Shown: positions 17,950 to 28,049 of the stretch, in pieces
Numbering within the stretch: the stretch's first letter is position 1
How the letters are laid out: each line of letters begins with the position of its first letter
Assembly (NCBI GenBank): GCA_013348845.1
Contig: CP054675.1
Location: 1,435,501-1,499,500 of the forward strand
Direction: 5' to 3'
Source of the DNA: Candidatus Tepidiaquacella proteinivora
GTDB lineage: Bacteria; Bacteroidota; Ignavibacteria; Tepidaquicellales; Tepidaquicellaceae
DNA: 64,000 nucleotides
Notes under the pieces: model-generated
What the model saw: only the letters and a program-made list of their open reading frames with translations
Databases searched by the model: none
What the model was told of the DNA's origin: nothing
Program-made: the position numbers and the translations under genes

Positions 17950-20490
17950 ATGGCAAAATCAAAACAAGATTTTAAAAAGGGAAAACTATCTATTAAAGAT
18001 AGTTTAAATATTCTAACATCACCTTCATCAAAAATCATTTTAACCTATCTTGCAATAATATTTATTTTTCTTATTTTATTCTTCAGGCAAGGTATATTCA
18101 ATGATAAAGTTTTTGCATCGCCAGATAATCTCTCTCCGCTTAGTTTTAATACATTTCTGAATGACTCTAAAGCACAAGGCATTTTTCCCCTATGGGTTCC
18201 TTATATCTTTATGGGGATGCCTTCATATGCATCTCTTGCTACAGGATTACCAGCCTTTCATAAAATATTTTCTTTTATTTGGAACGGCATAATTAGTGCT
18301 ATAGCTGGAGATAATTTGTTTTTTGTTACTTTGCCGTATTATTTTGTTTTTGCAATTTCAATATTCTTTTACATTCTATACAAATTCAAAAATTCCTTGA
18401 TTGCTCTTTATGCAAGTCTTACAGGGGTATTCGCTACTGGTATTATACAATTAATTATAGTAGGACATCATACAAAAATGATGGTCTTTGCGTTTTTCCC
18501 TCTTATTCTTTTATTTATTGATAAATTATTTGAAGAAGATAAAAAGATAATTGATAAGTTGTTTTATACTTCAATACTTACAATTCTATTGTTCCTGCAG
18601 ATTTCATTTAATCATATTCAAATGCTGTTTTACTCACTTCTAACGATTGGGATATATATAATTTTTCAGTTTCTGTATAAATTAATAAAGAAGATTGAAA
18701 TTAAGAAAACGATTATTTCTTTGCTACTTATTCTTTCTGCATTAATTCTCTCATTTATAATGAATGCAGATCCAATACTTCTTGTTAAAGAATATAATAA
18801 ATATTCAATTCGAGGGGAACCGAGCATAGAAGCAAAAGAATCAACAGAAGTAAAAGATATAAAACCACTTGATTATGAGTATGCAACTAATTGGTCATTT
18901 TCTCCCGGAGAAATGATTACTTTTGTAATTCCTTATTATTACGGCTTTGGAACCGTAGAATTAGAAAAAGGGAAAACAGGAAATTTATATTGGGGGCAAA
19001 TGCCGTTTACAGATTCTCCTGTTTATTTTGGAGTTATTACATTAGTACTTGCTATTATTGGGATAATAATGAACTTTAGAAAAAATATCTCTGTAATTGC
19101 ATTTACTTTTATAACACTATTTTTCTTACTATTATCTTTTGGGAGAACTTTCCCGCTATTATATAATTTATTCTACTATCATGTACCGTTTTTTAGTAGT
19201 TTCCGCGCTCCTGTTATGATACATTATTATATGGATTTTACTTTTACAATTTTAGCTTGCTATGGTCTCAAATCTATTTATAATAGTATAAAAGAAGTTA
19301 ACTCAGAAAAACTTCTTAAAATTACAAGCTATATAATTCTTTCAATATCAATTATAATTTTTCTGGGAGCAATCGCAGGATGTGAAAGTTCTTATAGTAA
19401 AACTATTGCCAATAGTCCTTTAATTGAAAAAATAAAACAACAACCAGGAATAACTCAGGAACAAATATCTCAATACACTAAATATATTGCAACTTATGCA
19501 TATAAGAATTTAATAAATGATATGCTATTACGTTCTATATTAGTTATTGTTGCAATAGTATCAATTATCTTAATGCTAAGAAATATAATAAGTAGAACAT
19601 TACTGTTAATTATATTTATAATTTTAGGAACTTTTGACATTATCAACATAAGTTCTACAACATTACACTGGAATAAAAAATCAGAACAAAAATCAGAAAT
19701 ACAAGAAACTGATTATACTAAATGGCTTTTAAATAAAGAACCCCAAACATATGAATATAGGATTGCACAGTTGAATAATGGTAGATTGATTTATTCAAAT
19801 TTATTAGCCTATCACCGGTTACATTTATTTAATGGTTATCATGGAGCAAAATTAAGAATTTATCAGGATGCAATTGATGTAGCAGGAGATAATAATCCAT
19901 TTTTATTAGGCTTATGTAATGTAAAATATATAATTTCAGACAAACCATTATTTGATACAAATTACATTGAAAGATATAAAGGTTCTGCGATAGTATATGA
20001 GAATAAGTTATTTATACCGAGAGCATTTTTTGTCGAGGAATATAAGATTGAAAAACCATTACAGATTTTATATAATATAAGAAATGCTAATTTTAATCCA
20101 CTTAAAACTGTATTTCTTGAAAAGGATTTAAATGTAAAAATTGATAAACCTGATTCTAATGTTAATATTAAAATAATAAAGTTTGAAAATCATAACATTA
20201 CTTACGAGGTATCTGCAAATGGAAATAATCTTCTCGTGTTTAACGAAATGTACTATCCTCCTGATTGGAAAGCTTATATAGATGGTAATGAAACAGAAAT
20301 TCACAAAGCTAACTATTTACAAAGAGCAATTATAGTTCCTCCTGGTAAGCATACTATAGAATTGAAATATTACTCCAAAACTTACGAAGAAAGTAAAAAA
20401 ATAAGTTTATTTGCAAACATTTTTGTGCTGCTATTATTGATTGGAAGCTCGGCAGGATTTTATTGGAAATCACATAAAAAAAATATTTAG
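17950..20490 (+). CDS. YfhO-family polytopic membrane protein
   Basis: This is an 846-residue inner-membrane protein with about a dozen hydrophobic segments, a large extracytoplasmic C-terminal domain and a last membrane helix near 815-838. The C-terminal motif 'YYPPDWKAYIDGNE' followed by 'NYLQRAIIVPPGKHTIELKY' is characteristic of the YfhO family (PF09586). An early loop carries 'PLWVPYIFMGMPSYAS', typical of GT-C-like lipid-linked sugar transferases. YfhO proteins are implicated in glycosylating cell-surface polymers such as lipoteichoic acid in Firmicutes; here a role in surface glycan transfer is inference from family and from the glycosyltransferases downstream. It begins with ATG at 17950 with no evident ribosome site. 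Confidence 0.85.
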   Translation: MAKSKQDFKKGKLSIKDSLNILTSPSSKIILTYLAIIFIFLILFFRQGIFNDKVFASPDNLSPLSFNTFLNDSKAQGIFPLWVPYIFMGMPSYASLATGLPAFHKIFSFIWNGIISAIAGDNLFFVTLPYYFVFAISIFFYILYKFKNSLIALYASLTGVFATGIIQLIIVGHHTKMMVFAFFPLILLFIDKLFEEDKKIIDKLFYTSILTILLFLQISFNHIQMLFYSLLTIGIYIIFQFLYKLIKKIEIKKTIISLLLILSALILSFIMNADPILLVKEYNKYSIRGEPSIEAKESTEVKDIKPLDYEYATNWSFSPGEMITFVIPYYYGFGTVELEKGKTGNLYWGQMPFTDSPVYFGVITLVLAIIGIIMNFRKNISVIAFTFITLFFLLLSFGRTFPLLYNLFYYHVPFFSSFRAPVMIHYYMDFTFTILACYGLKSIYNSIKEVNSEKLLKITSYIILSISIIIFLGAIAGCESSYSKTIANSPLIEKIKQQPGITQEQISQYTKYIATYAYKNLINDMLLRSILVIVAIVSIILMLRNIISRTLLLIIFIILGTFDIINISSTTLHWNKKSEQKSEIQETDYTKWLLNKEPQTYEYRIAQLNNGRLIYSNLLAYHRLHLFNGYHGAKLRIYQDAIDVAGDNNPFLLGLCNVKYIISDKPLFDTNYIERYKGSAIVYENKLFIPRAFFVEEYKIEKPLQILYNIRNANFNPLKTVFLEKDLNVKIDKPDSNVNIKIIKFENHNITYEVSANGNNLLVFNEMYYPPDWKAYIDGNETEIHKANYLQRAIIVPPGKHTIELKYYSKTYEESKKISLFANIFVLLLLIGSSAGFYWKSHKKNI

Positions 20491-20550
20491 CACTCCAATA
20501 TTATTTAATGTAAAAGAAAGAAGCATAATTGTAAAAATAAAAATTGTGCT

Positions 20551-21507
20551 ATGTCAGCTATTATAATATCACTTCTTGCAGCAATTATTCCAATGTTCAC
20601 TTATCTCTTAATCATCTGGTTAATGGATAAAAACGAGAGGGAACCTTATGGTTTAGTTTTGGTGAATTTCTTCTGGGGTGCATTTGGTGCTATAATTCTT
20701 ACATTACTTTTTAATCCACTTTTTAAGTCAATACTGAATTTAATAATTCCGATATCTCAATACTCATATACAAGATTTTCAGATTTATCAGGGGCAATAA
20801 TTATTGCTCCTGTTTTAGAAGAATTTACAAAGGGGATATTTCTATTTTTCTTTTCTTTTAGCAAAAATTTTGATGGGGTTGTAGATGGACTTGTTTACGG
20901 AGCGGCAATAGGCCTTGGTTTTGGAATGACAGAGAATTTTCTATATTTTATTACCGCTAAGGAACAAATTTTTCTTCTTATAATAATTAGAACATTATTT
21001 TCTGCTCTCCTTCACGCAACATCACAAGCAACGTTTGGTATTTTTATAGGATATTCAAAGTTTAAACCTTTATCTGTTAAATTATTATTAATTCCTATTG
21101 GATATATTACAGCTGTATTAATACATTTTATATGGAATTTTAGTGTTAGTTATAGTGAGTTAACAATATTAGGTTTTATGTTTATGTTCTTCTACATAAT
21201 AATTACAATTATAATTTTTAAAATTGCAGTAAAATTAGAAGGGCAAATCATATATAAGGAGTTAATAGAAGAAGCGGAAAATGGGGTAATACCTCCAGAA
21301 CATTTAAAATATCTTCCTTATGTATTTCTAAGAAAAAGATCAGGTTGGTTTCTTGAAGAAAGAAAAAGAAAGGAATATATCAATTCAACTGTTTTATTGG
21401 CACTTAGAAAATCTCAGTTACAATATGTTCCTGAAAAGAAACGAAATATCTATCTGAATGATATAGTTTATTTAAGAACAAAAATATCGGTATTATTGAA
21501 CAAATAG
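20551..21507 (+). CDS. PrsW-family intramembrane metalloprotease
   Basis: This is a polytopic membrane protease of the PrsW family (PF13367), related to CAAX/ABI proteases. About eight membrane segments are predicted by eye. Conserved motifs are 'DKNEREPYG' near residue 26, the paired glutamates 'LEEFTKG' (Glu90, Glu91), 'GFGMTENFLYF' (Glu128), 'LLHATSQATFG' (His155) and 'HFIWNF' (His192). These provide the predicted metal site within the membrane. In Bacillus PrsW cleaves an anti-sigma factor; no anti-sigma factor is adjacent here. A basic cytoplasmic tail (about 255-318) follows the membrane part. It lies 60 bases after the YfhO-like gene on the same strand. Confidence 0.88.
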   Translation: MSAIIISLLAAIIPMFTYLLIIWLMDKNEREPYGLVLVNFFWGAFGAIILTLLFNPLFKSILNLIIPISQYSYTRFSDLSGAIIIAPVLEEFTKGIFLFFFSFSKNFDGVVDGLVYGAAIGLGFGMTENFLYFITAKEQIFLLIIIRTLFSALLHATSQATFGIFIGYSKFKPLSVKLLLIPIGYITAVLIHFIWNFSVSYSELTILGFMFMFFYIIITIIIFKIAVKLEGQIIYKELIEEAENGVIPPEHLKYLPYVFLRKRSGWFLEERKRKEYINSTVLLALRKSQLQYVPEKKRNIYLNDIVYLRTKISVLLNK

Positions 21508-21666
21508 CATAATGAAATTTATTTTCCCTTAAGAATATACCTGAAATTTAAAATCATTTATAAATTTAAAGATCTTTATTTTTTTAAAACTATAGTATCA
21601 TTAAGCTTTATTGACTTTTTTAGTAAATGCTATTTAAATAACTTTAATAAATGAACTTATCAAAGT

Positions 21667-24045
21667 TTGAATCTTACAGATAAAGTAATAAAAAATACAT
21701 TATATAATTTCCTATCACAGTTCGCTGCTTTTTTATCACCTCTTATACTCACCCCTTTTATTATTGGTAAAATTGGAGAGCAAAATTTTGGGATTTATGC
21801 AATAATTTTAGGTTTTACCGGTACTCTTGGCTTAATGGATTTTAGTTTATCCACATCTTTTGTTAAGTTTATTTCAGAATACTATAACCAGAAAAAATAT
21901 AAAGAGCTAAATGAGGTAATAAATACAGGATTTTGTTTCTATTTTTGTTTCTCACTTATTGTGTTAATTGCAGGATATATATTTTCTATTCCTTTACTCA
22001 GAATTATAAATATTCCTGAAGATTTATTTGCCTCCGGAATAACTGCATTTAGAATTTCGCTGTTTGCTTTTTTCATAACAAACGTTTTTATAATATTCAC
22101 ATCTATTTTGATAAGTCTGCAGAGAATGTATATTGTAAGTATTATTTCCTTCATCTCTACTTTGGTTAATATACTTTTAATTATGATTTTTCTTTTGCTT
22201 GGATTTGGACTCGTTGGTTTGTTGTGGAGTCAGTTTATAACCGCATGTATTTTATCCTTTGTCCCTATTTATTTTTCTTTTAAACATTTACCCCAAATGA
22301 AGTTTGGAATAAAATACACTGGAACAAATGCTTTCAAAAATATGGGGAAATTTGGATTACAAATGCAACTTTCTAAACTTGCAACTTTCGCTTCTGAAAA
22401 GTATGATGAAATATTACTTGGGATTTACTCATCGCTTTATAATGTTACCTATTATAATATCGCTGTAAAATTAGGAAAATTTAGCAGGTTTGCACCAATG
22501 CAAGTGGTAAATCAGGTTGCACCAGTTGCAGCTGAGTTAAATGCTAAAAATGAAATTAATAAACTCAAAAAATTATTTAGTGATATAAGTAAATATTTAA
22601 CTTTAGTTGCTCTTCCGATTGTGATTTATGTATTTACATTTGCTGATTTGTTAATTTTTACATGGATGGGTACTGAATATCCAACCGCTGTTCATATTAC
22701 GAGGGTCTTAATAATCGGACAAGCAATAAATCTGATTTTTTCCGCACCGGGAAATTCAATCACACCCAATATAGGAAAACCTAAGTATCAAATGTTTGAA
22801 GGATTAATACACTTAGGGGTTAATCTGATTGTAAGTTTTATTCTGATTATCAATTTTGGAGTATTAGGAGCTGCTTATGGTAATGCTTTTGCAACGGTAA
22901 TATCGTCATTATATGTTTTCTATGTATCTTCCTCATATTTTAAAACTTCATTAAGTACAATATTAAGTAAAATATACATAAAACCTACAATTTCAGTAAT
23001 TATTTCTTCAATACTTTCGTTTATCGTTTTTTCCAATATCAAAAATACAATTATAATAAATAATAGAATAAATGGTCTTTATATGATTTTGATTACTGGG
23101 TCTATATTTATTTTCTTTTACATATTAATTATACTACTCACAGGCTTTTTGGATAACTACGATAAATTTTTAATATATAAAACTCTCGGAAAATTTATTC
23201 CTAAATCAATAAAAAATAAATACAAACAAGATAAAACATATACATATAACAATGAATTGTTGAGCTTTTTTGTTGTAACACATAATCGTTTAGAAATGCT
23301 TAAAACTTGCATTACTTCTCTATTGAAAAGCATTGAAGGTTTGAACTATGAGTTAATAATTTGGGATAATAATTCTACTGATGGTACAAAAGAATATCTG
23401 GGAAATTTATCTCTAACTAATAAAAAAATCAGGGTTATTCTTCACGATAAAAATGCGGGTACTAATGGTAAAGCTTATGCTGCTGAACAATGTAAAGGCG
23501 ATTATATCTTTGGTATAGATGATGATGTGTTAGATTTTCCTGAAAATTGGGCTATTGAAATGTTGACTGCATATAATTGTATTCCCTTTATGGGTTATCT
23601 GGCAACAGATGTAGTTCAAAATGAATTCACTAACGGAGCCAAAGCTTCTCCAGAACTTTATCAAAAGCAAAGCTATTTAAATGGGAAATACAATTTACTT
23701 ATCGGACCAACCGGCGGTTGGTGTTTTCTTATATCGAGAGAAGTTTACAACGAAATCGGAAAATTCTTAATATTGAATGACAGGGTATTCTTTTTTGAAG
23801 ATGGAGATTATGGGATAAGAGCTATGGGAAAAGGTCTAAAAGTTGGTATTCTTGAAGGATTAAAAGTATTTCATGCTACGGGCGATTATTACAATAAAAG
23901 GTATAGACAAATTTTGCAGGGAAAATATCAAAGTATAAAAATAAACCTCCCATTTAAATATAGGTTGGTTAGAAAATTAAAAACAATTTTTTCTTTTAAA
24001 AAATATTTCAGAAAAATTATTGATGCTTCAATAAAGTCAAGTTAA
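21667..24045 (+). CDS. Fusion of Wzx-type flippase and GT2 glycosyltransferase
   Basis: Residues 1 to about 500 form a 12-14 helix polysaccharide flippase of the MOP superfamily, starting 'LYNFLSQFAAFLSPLILTP' and containing 'LGLMDFSLSTSFVKF'. Such proteins move lipid-linked oligosaccharides across the inner membrane. After a short basic linker (about 505-528), a GT2 glycosyltransferase A-fold begins at about 531 with 'SFFVVTHNRLEML'. It continues with 'LIIWDNNSTDGT' and has the nucleotide-sugar/metal site 'FGIDDDV' (Asp618-620) and 'FFFEDGDYGIRA'. The two activities are normally on separate proteins. The start is TTG at 21667: the frame has a stop at 21652 and no ATG between. The next GT2 gene starts 10 bases after the stop. 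Confidence 0.88.
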   Translation: MNLTDKVIKNTLYNFLSQFAAFLSPLILTPFIIGKIGEQNFGIYAIILGFTGTLGLMDFSLSTSFVKFISEYYNQKKYKELNEVINTGFCFYFCFSLIVLIAGYIFSIPLLRIINIPEDLFASGITAFRISLFAFFITNVFIIFTSILISLQRMYIVSIISFISTLVNILLIMIFLLLGFGLVGLLWSQFITACILSFVPIYFSFKHLPQMKFGIKYTGTNAFKNMGKFGLQMQLSKLATFASEKYDEILLGIYSSLYNVTYYNIAVKLGKFSRFAPMQVVNQVAPVAAELNAKNEINKLKKLFSDISKYLTLVALPIVIYVFTFADLLIFTWMGTEYPTAVHITRVLIIGQAINLIFSAPGNSITPNIGKPKYQMFEGLIHLGVNLIVSFILIINFGVLGAAYGNAFATVISSLYVFYVSSSYFKTSLSTILSKIYIKPTISVIISSILSFIVFSNIKNTIIINNRINGLYMILITGSIFIFFYILIILLTGFLDNYDKFLIYKTLGKFIPKSIKNKYKQDKTYTYNNELLSFFVVTHNRLEMLKTCITSLLKSIEGLNYELIIWDNNSTDGTKEYLGNLSLTNKKIRVILHDKNAGTNGKAYAAEQCKGDYIFGIDDDVLDFPENWAIEMLTAYNCIPFMGYLATDVVQNEFTNGAKASPELYQKQSYLNGKYNLLIGPTGGWCFLISREVYNEIGKFLILNDRVFFFEDGDYGIRAMGKGLKVGILEGLKVFHATGDYYNKRYRQILQGKYQSIKINLPFKYRLVRKLKTIFSFKKYFRKIIDASIKSS

Positions 24046-24055
24046 AGTCAAAACT

Positions 24056-25021
24056 TTGATTTCGAAAAATCAATATATTGTATCTATATTAATCGTAAAT
24101 TTCAATACCGGCGAGATTCTTAAGAAATGTATTAGCTCTATTTTTAACTGTGAGAAAAGTATCTCATTTGAAATAATTATAGTTGATCAAAATTCTTCGG
24201 ATAATTCAAAAGATATTATATTTTTTCTTTCTAAAGAATATAATAATATAAAATATATATTTAATGATACTAATACGGGTTTTTCTAAAGGAATTAATAC
24301 AGCATACGAAATAGCAACGGGTGAATTCTTGCTAATACTAAATCCGGATATAATATTTACAAAACCGGTTTTAGAGAATTTAATTTTTCAATTAAAAAAA
24401 AATTCAGCCGGTGCTATATCTCCGTTACTTAAAGGAAATGATGGTAATATTCAATACGAATACTATCAGAAATATCCATCTATACTTCAGTTTTTTTTAT
24501 TTCATTCATTTCTGACAAAAGTTTTTGGGAAAATTAAATTTCTAATAAAAAAATATCATTATGACGAAAATATTCTAAAAAACAAAAAGGGACTGGCTAA
24601 AGTCCCGCAATTACCTTGCGCTTTTTTCTTAGTTCCAACAAATATCTTTAAAAAATTTGGTAAAATGAACGAAAATTATTTTATATTTTTTGAGGATATG
24701 GATATATCTTTCAAAATCAATAAAAATTATCCTCTTTATGTAGATTGTGAGAGCGAAGTTATGCACATAGGGGGAGCAAGTTTTAATATGGATTCTAACC
24801 CTAAAATTTATGGGAATTATATGCTAAGTTACATAATTTTTTTTGAACAAAATTATAATTTTGTTTCTACTTTTTTCCTTAAGTTATTTACTTTAATTAA
24901 TTCATTATGCATATTGTTTATTGAAAAGTTAAAACAACTGTTTAAAATACAAAACAAATTCAGATTTGAAAAACATAAATTTTTTATTAAATTGTTAATT
25001 AACCATATAGTAAATCATTGA
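24056..25021 (+). CDS. GT2-family glycosyltransferase
   Basis: This is a GT-A fold enzyme that transfers a sugar from a nucleotide donor to a growing surface glycan. The N-terminus has 'VSILIVNFNTGEIL', then 'IIVDQNSSDNS', 'NTGFSKGINTA' and 'LILNPDII' in place of the usual DxD. 'FFEDMDISFKI' is the acceptor-side acidic motif. The arrangement is typical of rhamnosyltransferase-like GT2 proteins (WcaA/RfbN group). The hydrophobic C-terminal stretch (about 270-290) may associate with the membrane. The start is TTG with no in-frame ATG before the domain. Its stop overlaps the next gene by TTGA, so the two are translationally coupled. Donor and acceptor sugars are unknown. Confidence 0.88.
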   Translation: MISKNQYIVSILIVNFNTGEILKKCISSIFNCEKSISFEIIIVDQNSSDNSKDIIFFLSKEYNNIKYIFNDTNTGFSKGINTAYEIATGEFLLILNPDIIFTKPVLENLIFQLKKNSAGAISPLLKGNDGNIQYEYYQKYPSILQFFLFHSFLTKVFGKIKFLIKKYHYDENILKNKKGLAKVPQLPCAFFLVPTNIFKKFGKMNENYFIFFEDMDISFKINKNYPLYVDCESEVMHIGGASFNMDSNPKIYGNYMLSYIIFFEQNYNFVSTFFLKLFTLINSLCILFIEKLKQLFKIQNKFRFEKHKFFIKLLINHIVNH

Positions 25022-25974
25022 TACAAATAGTTATTCCAAATTATAACGGGAAAGAACACATTAGAGAATGTCTTGATTCATTAAGAAATCAAACAGAGAA
25101 AAATTTTTCTATAACTGTCATAGATAATGCTTCTCAAGATGGTTCCGATACTATTATTGAAAAAGAATACCCGGAGGTAAATCTGATACGTTTACCAAAT
25201 AATCAAGGATTCGCAAAAGCAATTAACTATGGTATAATAGAAGCTCTGAAAAAACCTGAAATAAAATACATTATTTTATTAAATAATGATGTAAAGTGTG
25301 ATTCTGAGTTTGTAGCAGAAATGATAAGAGGGTTTATCACTGATGATACAGGAAGCGTAGCTGCTAAAATGTTAAACTATTATGATAACACATTAATTGA
25401 TGCAGCAGGAGATTATATAAACTGGAAAGGGGCACCAACTGCAAGAGGGCATGGATTAAAAGATTCCGAGGAATTTAATAAACAAACATTTATATTTTCT
25501 GCATGCGCAGGAGCAGCAGCATATAGACGTGAAGCTTTTGAAAAAGCAGGTTTATTTGATGAAGATTTTTATGCTTACTTTGAAGATGTTGACTTTGGTT
25601 TTAGGCTACAATTAATAAATTACAAGTGCAATTATAATCCAAAAGCTATCTGCTATCATAAAAGAGAGGCAACCTTTTCTAAAATGAAAGGATTAATAAC
25701 AAAACTATGTGAAAAAAATTTAATAGCTCTAAGATTAAAAAATTATCCTTTTATTTTATTATTAAGACTTCAGTTAATATTTTCAATATCAAGATTGATA
25801 AGGTATTACAGATTAATAAGAAAAGAGTCCTTCAGAACATTTTTATATGCTCTTGAAGGATATTTTCTTGGGTTATGCGAAATTCCAAAGACTATCAAAA
25901 AAAGGAAAATAATTCAAAAAAAAAGAAAAATAACAATTTCTGAATTATGCAAGTTATTGAAAACCTACAGATAA
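25018..25974 (+). CDS. GT2-family glycosyltransferase
   Basis: This is a second GT2 enzyme in the glycan run. It begins directly with the domain, 'IQIVIPNYNGKEHI', followed by 'VIDNASQDGSD', 'NNQGFAKAINYG', the donor site 'ILLNNDVKCD' and 'FYAYFEDVDFGFRLQL', then 'CYHKREATF'. These are signatures of the rhamnosyl/hexosyl GT2 group. The very basic C-terminal tail ('KTIKKRKIIQKKRK') may bind membrane phospholipid. The TTG start at 25018 shares TTGA with the previous stop. The 135 bases that follow contain no gene I can support. Confidence 0.9.
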   Translation: MIQIVIPNYNGKEHIRECLDSLRNQTEKNFSITVIDNASQDGSDTIIEKEYPEVNLIRLPNNQGFAKAINYGIIEALKKPEIKYIILLNNDVKCDSEFVAEMIRGFITDDTGSVAAKMLNYYDNTLIDAAGDYINWKGAPTARGHGLKDSEEFNKQTFIFSACAGAAAYRREAFEKAGLFDEDFYAYFEDVDFGFRLQLINYKCNYNPKAICYHKREATFSKMKGLITKLCEKNLIALRLKNYPFILLLRLQLIFSISRLIRYYRLIRKESFRTFLYALEGYFLGLCEIPKTIKKRKIIQKKRKITISELCKLLKTYR

Positions 25975-26109
25975 CTAAATCAAATTTTATTAATTCATTT
26001 AAAATAGGTTTTGAAATCCAAATTAAAAAAATTCGCTCAGAAAAAAGTAATTTATCAACACTAATGAATTCACCTTCAAATAAAATCATAAAATAGCATA
26101 AATAAATTA

Positions 26110-26979
26110 ATGATTTCATTTATCATTGTTAATTACAAGAGTGCCAATTATTTAGAAGATTGTCTAACTTCTATATTTAAAATAGTATCTTCAACTCCAT
26201 ACGAAATTATCATAGTTAATAACTCACCAGAAGAAAATCTAAATAAATTAAAAAATGAAAAACAAAAAATAATTATCATTGAAAGTAAAAATATTGGTTA
26301 TTCTACGGGATGTAATATCGGGGCTAAGAATTCTAACGGGGAATATCTTTTTTTCCTAAATCCAGATACTATATTGTTAAATGACTTTTTTAGTGATTTA
26401 TTTCAATATTTTAAGAATCTGGAATATGGAGCAATTGGATTTAAGTTATTAGATCGAAATAAACAATTTCAGATTTCTTTCGGCAAATTTCCATCGATAG
26501 TTGGAGAAATAAAAAACAAAAGTATCAAAAATGCTTTCAGAAAGCGAAACCAAAAAATTATAACAAAACTTGAATCGAAATATATTAATCCTTCACCTGT
26601 AGATTGGGTATCAGGCGCAGCCTTTTTCATAAAAAAAGCAACTTTTGAAATGGTAGGAGGATTTGATGAAAGATTTTTTCTGTATTATGAAGATGCTGAT
26701 TTATGTATGAGAATTTCAAAATCTGGATTTCCAAATTATTTTTTCCCTCCTGGTAATATAATACATTTTGAGGCAGAAAATATTAGAACTGAATTTTCGT
26801 ATATATATATACATGCAAAGAAATCACAGTTACTATATTACAAGCTACATAATGGAATATTTCAAACAATTTTGTTGAGAATTTATTTATCTTTAAAGTT
26901 CGGCATAAAATTTCTACTTTCTTTTAAAAAAACTTACTTAACATTATTTTTGCTTGCTATAGGTTTAAAGAATGATTGA
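26110..26979 (+). CDS. GT2-family glycosyltransferase
   Basis: This is a third stand-alone GT2 enzyme. Visible motifs are 'ISFIIVNYKSANYLEDC', 'IIIVNNSP', 'NIGYSTGCNIGA', 'FFLNPDTIL' and 'FDERFFLYYEDADLCMRI'. The product is 289 residues, with a basic hydrophobic C-terminus that may sit at the membrane. The domain begins at residue 2, so ATG 26110 is firm. Its stop overlaps the GT9 gene by eight bases, which indicates coupling. It probably adds one sugar to the same glycan as its neighbours; the sugar cannot be deduced. Confidence 0.9.
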   Translation: MISFIIVNYKSANYLEDCLTSIFKIVSSTPYEIIIVNNSPEENLNKLKNEKQKIIIIESKNIGYSTGCNIGAKNSNGEYLFFLNPDTILLNDFFSDLFQYFKNLEYGAIGFKLLDRNKQFQISFGKFPSIVGEIKNKSIKNAFRKRNQKIITKLESKYINPSPVDWVSGAAFFIKKATFEMVGGFDERFFLYYEDADLCMRISKSGFPNYFFPPGNIIHFEAENIRTEFSYIYIHAKKSQLLYYKLHNGIFQTILLRIYLSLKFGIKFLLSFKKTYLTLFLLAIGLKND

Positions 26980-28048
26980 CAAACAAAAAGTAAGGAAAAT
27001 TGCAGTTGTTAAACTCTGTTGCTTTGGAGATATTGTATTTATTACCCCATTAATTAAAAATTTAAGATATAACTTTCCCACTGCTGAGATTACTCTAATT
27101 TCTGCAGGATGGATAGAAAACATAATAAAATTTATTCCTGATATTGACAGAAACATTACTTTTGAATATCCGAATGATTCTTCTATATTAAAAAAAATTT
27201 CTTACGGAATAAATTTCATTAAGACTTTAAGGAAAGAAAAATTTGATATGGCAGTCTTAGGACATAGGACAAGTTATTTCGGGCTTGCATTATTTTTAGC
27301 AAAAATAAAATACCGGTTAGGTTTTAATACTACAAGATTTATAAATTATAAAGCAAATTTTTTAGAAAATACACATGAAGCTAAAAGATACCTTGAAATT
27401 TTAAAAAATTTCGGATTAGAAATTAAATATGAAAATACTGAATTAAAACTACCAAAATTATATAAATCAGACTCTGAAAAATTTACAATCGGGATATTTC
27501 CCTTTGGTGGAGTTAATCCCGGAACAGAAATGGAAATTAAAAGATGGGAGTTAATAAAATACATTCATCTTATAAATAAGATTAAAGAAAATTTCAAAGA
27601 TATAAAAATATTATTATTTGAAGGCGTAACTAAAGATGAAAAATTTGAAAATGTAACTATACCTTCCAATGTTATCATAACTAAAATTAATTTTGATTAC
27701 ATAGCTAATTGTAATATCTTTATTTCTGGAGATACTGGCCCACTTCATATAGCCTCAGCTTTAGGAATATCTACACTGGGGATATTTGGTCCCACAAACC
27801 CTGAACAGTTTGCTCCAATTAATCATACGGCAGAAAGAAGAAAAGTTTTACACAGATATATTTGGAGGAAATTATATTGTAGTCCATGCTATACATCTAA
27901 AACTGCAATTGATAAAAAGAATAAGAAATACTGGCAAGGGAACAATTTTATTTGCTATAGAGGAACAAATGAATGTATTAAAAGCATTGAAGTAGAGGAG
28001 GTTTTTTTTGAATTGAAAAAAATTATTGAATTTTTGAGGTTAAAGTAA
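26972..28048 (+). CDS. GT9 (ADP-heptose:LPS heptosyltransferase-like) glycosyltransferase
   Basis: This is a GT-B fold enzyme of family GT9, related to WaaC/WaaF/WaaQ heptosyltransferases of lipopolysaccharide core synthesis. The N-terminal domain starts 'RKIAVVKLCCFGDIVFITPLI', the GT9 signature. The C-terminal donor-binding domain has 'IFISGDTGPLHIASALG' and 'LGIFGPTNPEQFAP'. A Cys-rich segment ('LYCSPCYTS' and 'FICYRGTNECI') near the C-terminus is found in several GT9 proteins. The presence of a GT9 enzyme supports an LPS-type envelope. It ends one base before nadD, so the latter is likely co-transcribed. Confidence 0.9.
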   Translation: MIDKQKVRKIAVVKLCCFGDIVFITPLIKNLRYNFPTAEITLISAGWIENIIKFIPDIDRNITFEYPNDSSILKKISYGINFIKTLRKEKFDMAVLGHRTSYFGLALFLAKIKYRLGFNTTRFINYKANFLENTHEAKRYLEILKNFGLEIKYENTELKLPKLYKSDSEKFTIGIFPFGGVNPGTEMEIKRWELIKYIHLINKIKENFKDIKILLFEGVTKDEKFENVTIPSNVIITKINFDYIANCNIFISGDTGPLHIASALGISTLGIFGPTNPEQFAPINHTAERRKVLHRYIWRKLYCSPCYTSKTAIDKKNKKYWQGNNFICYRGTNECIKSIEVEEVFFELKKIIEFLRLK

Positions 28049-28049
28049 T

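Noticed and set aside
25975-26109. 135-base gap between GT2 genes as a gene remnant
   Set aside because: All frames are broken by stops and no GT motif is recognisable.
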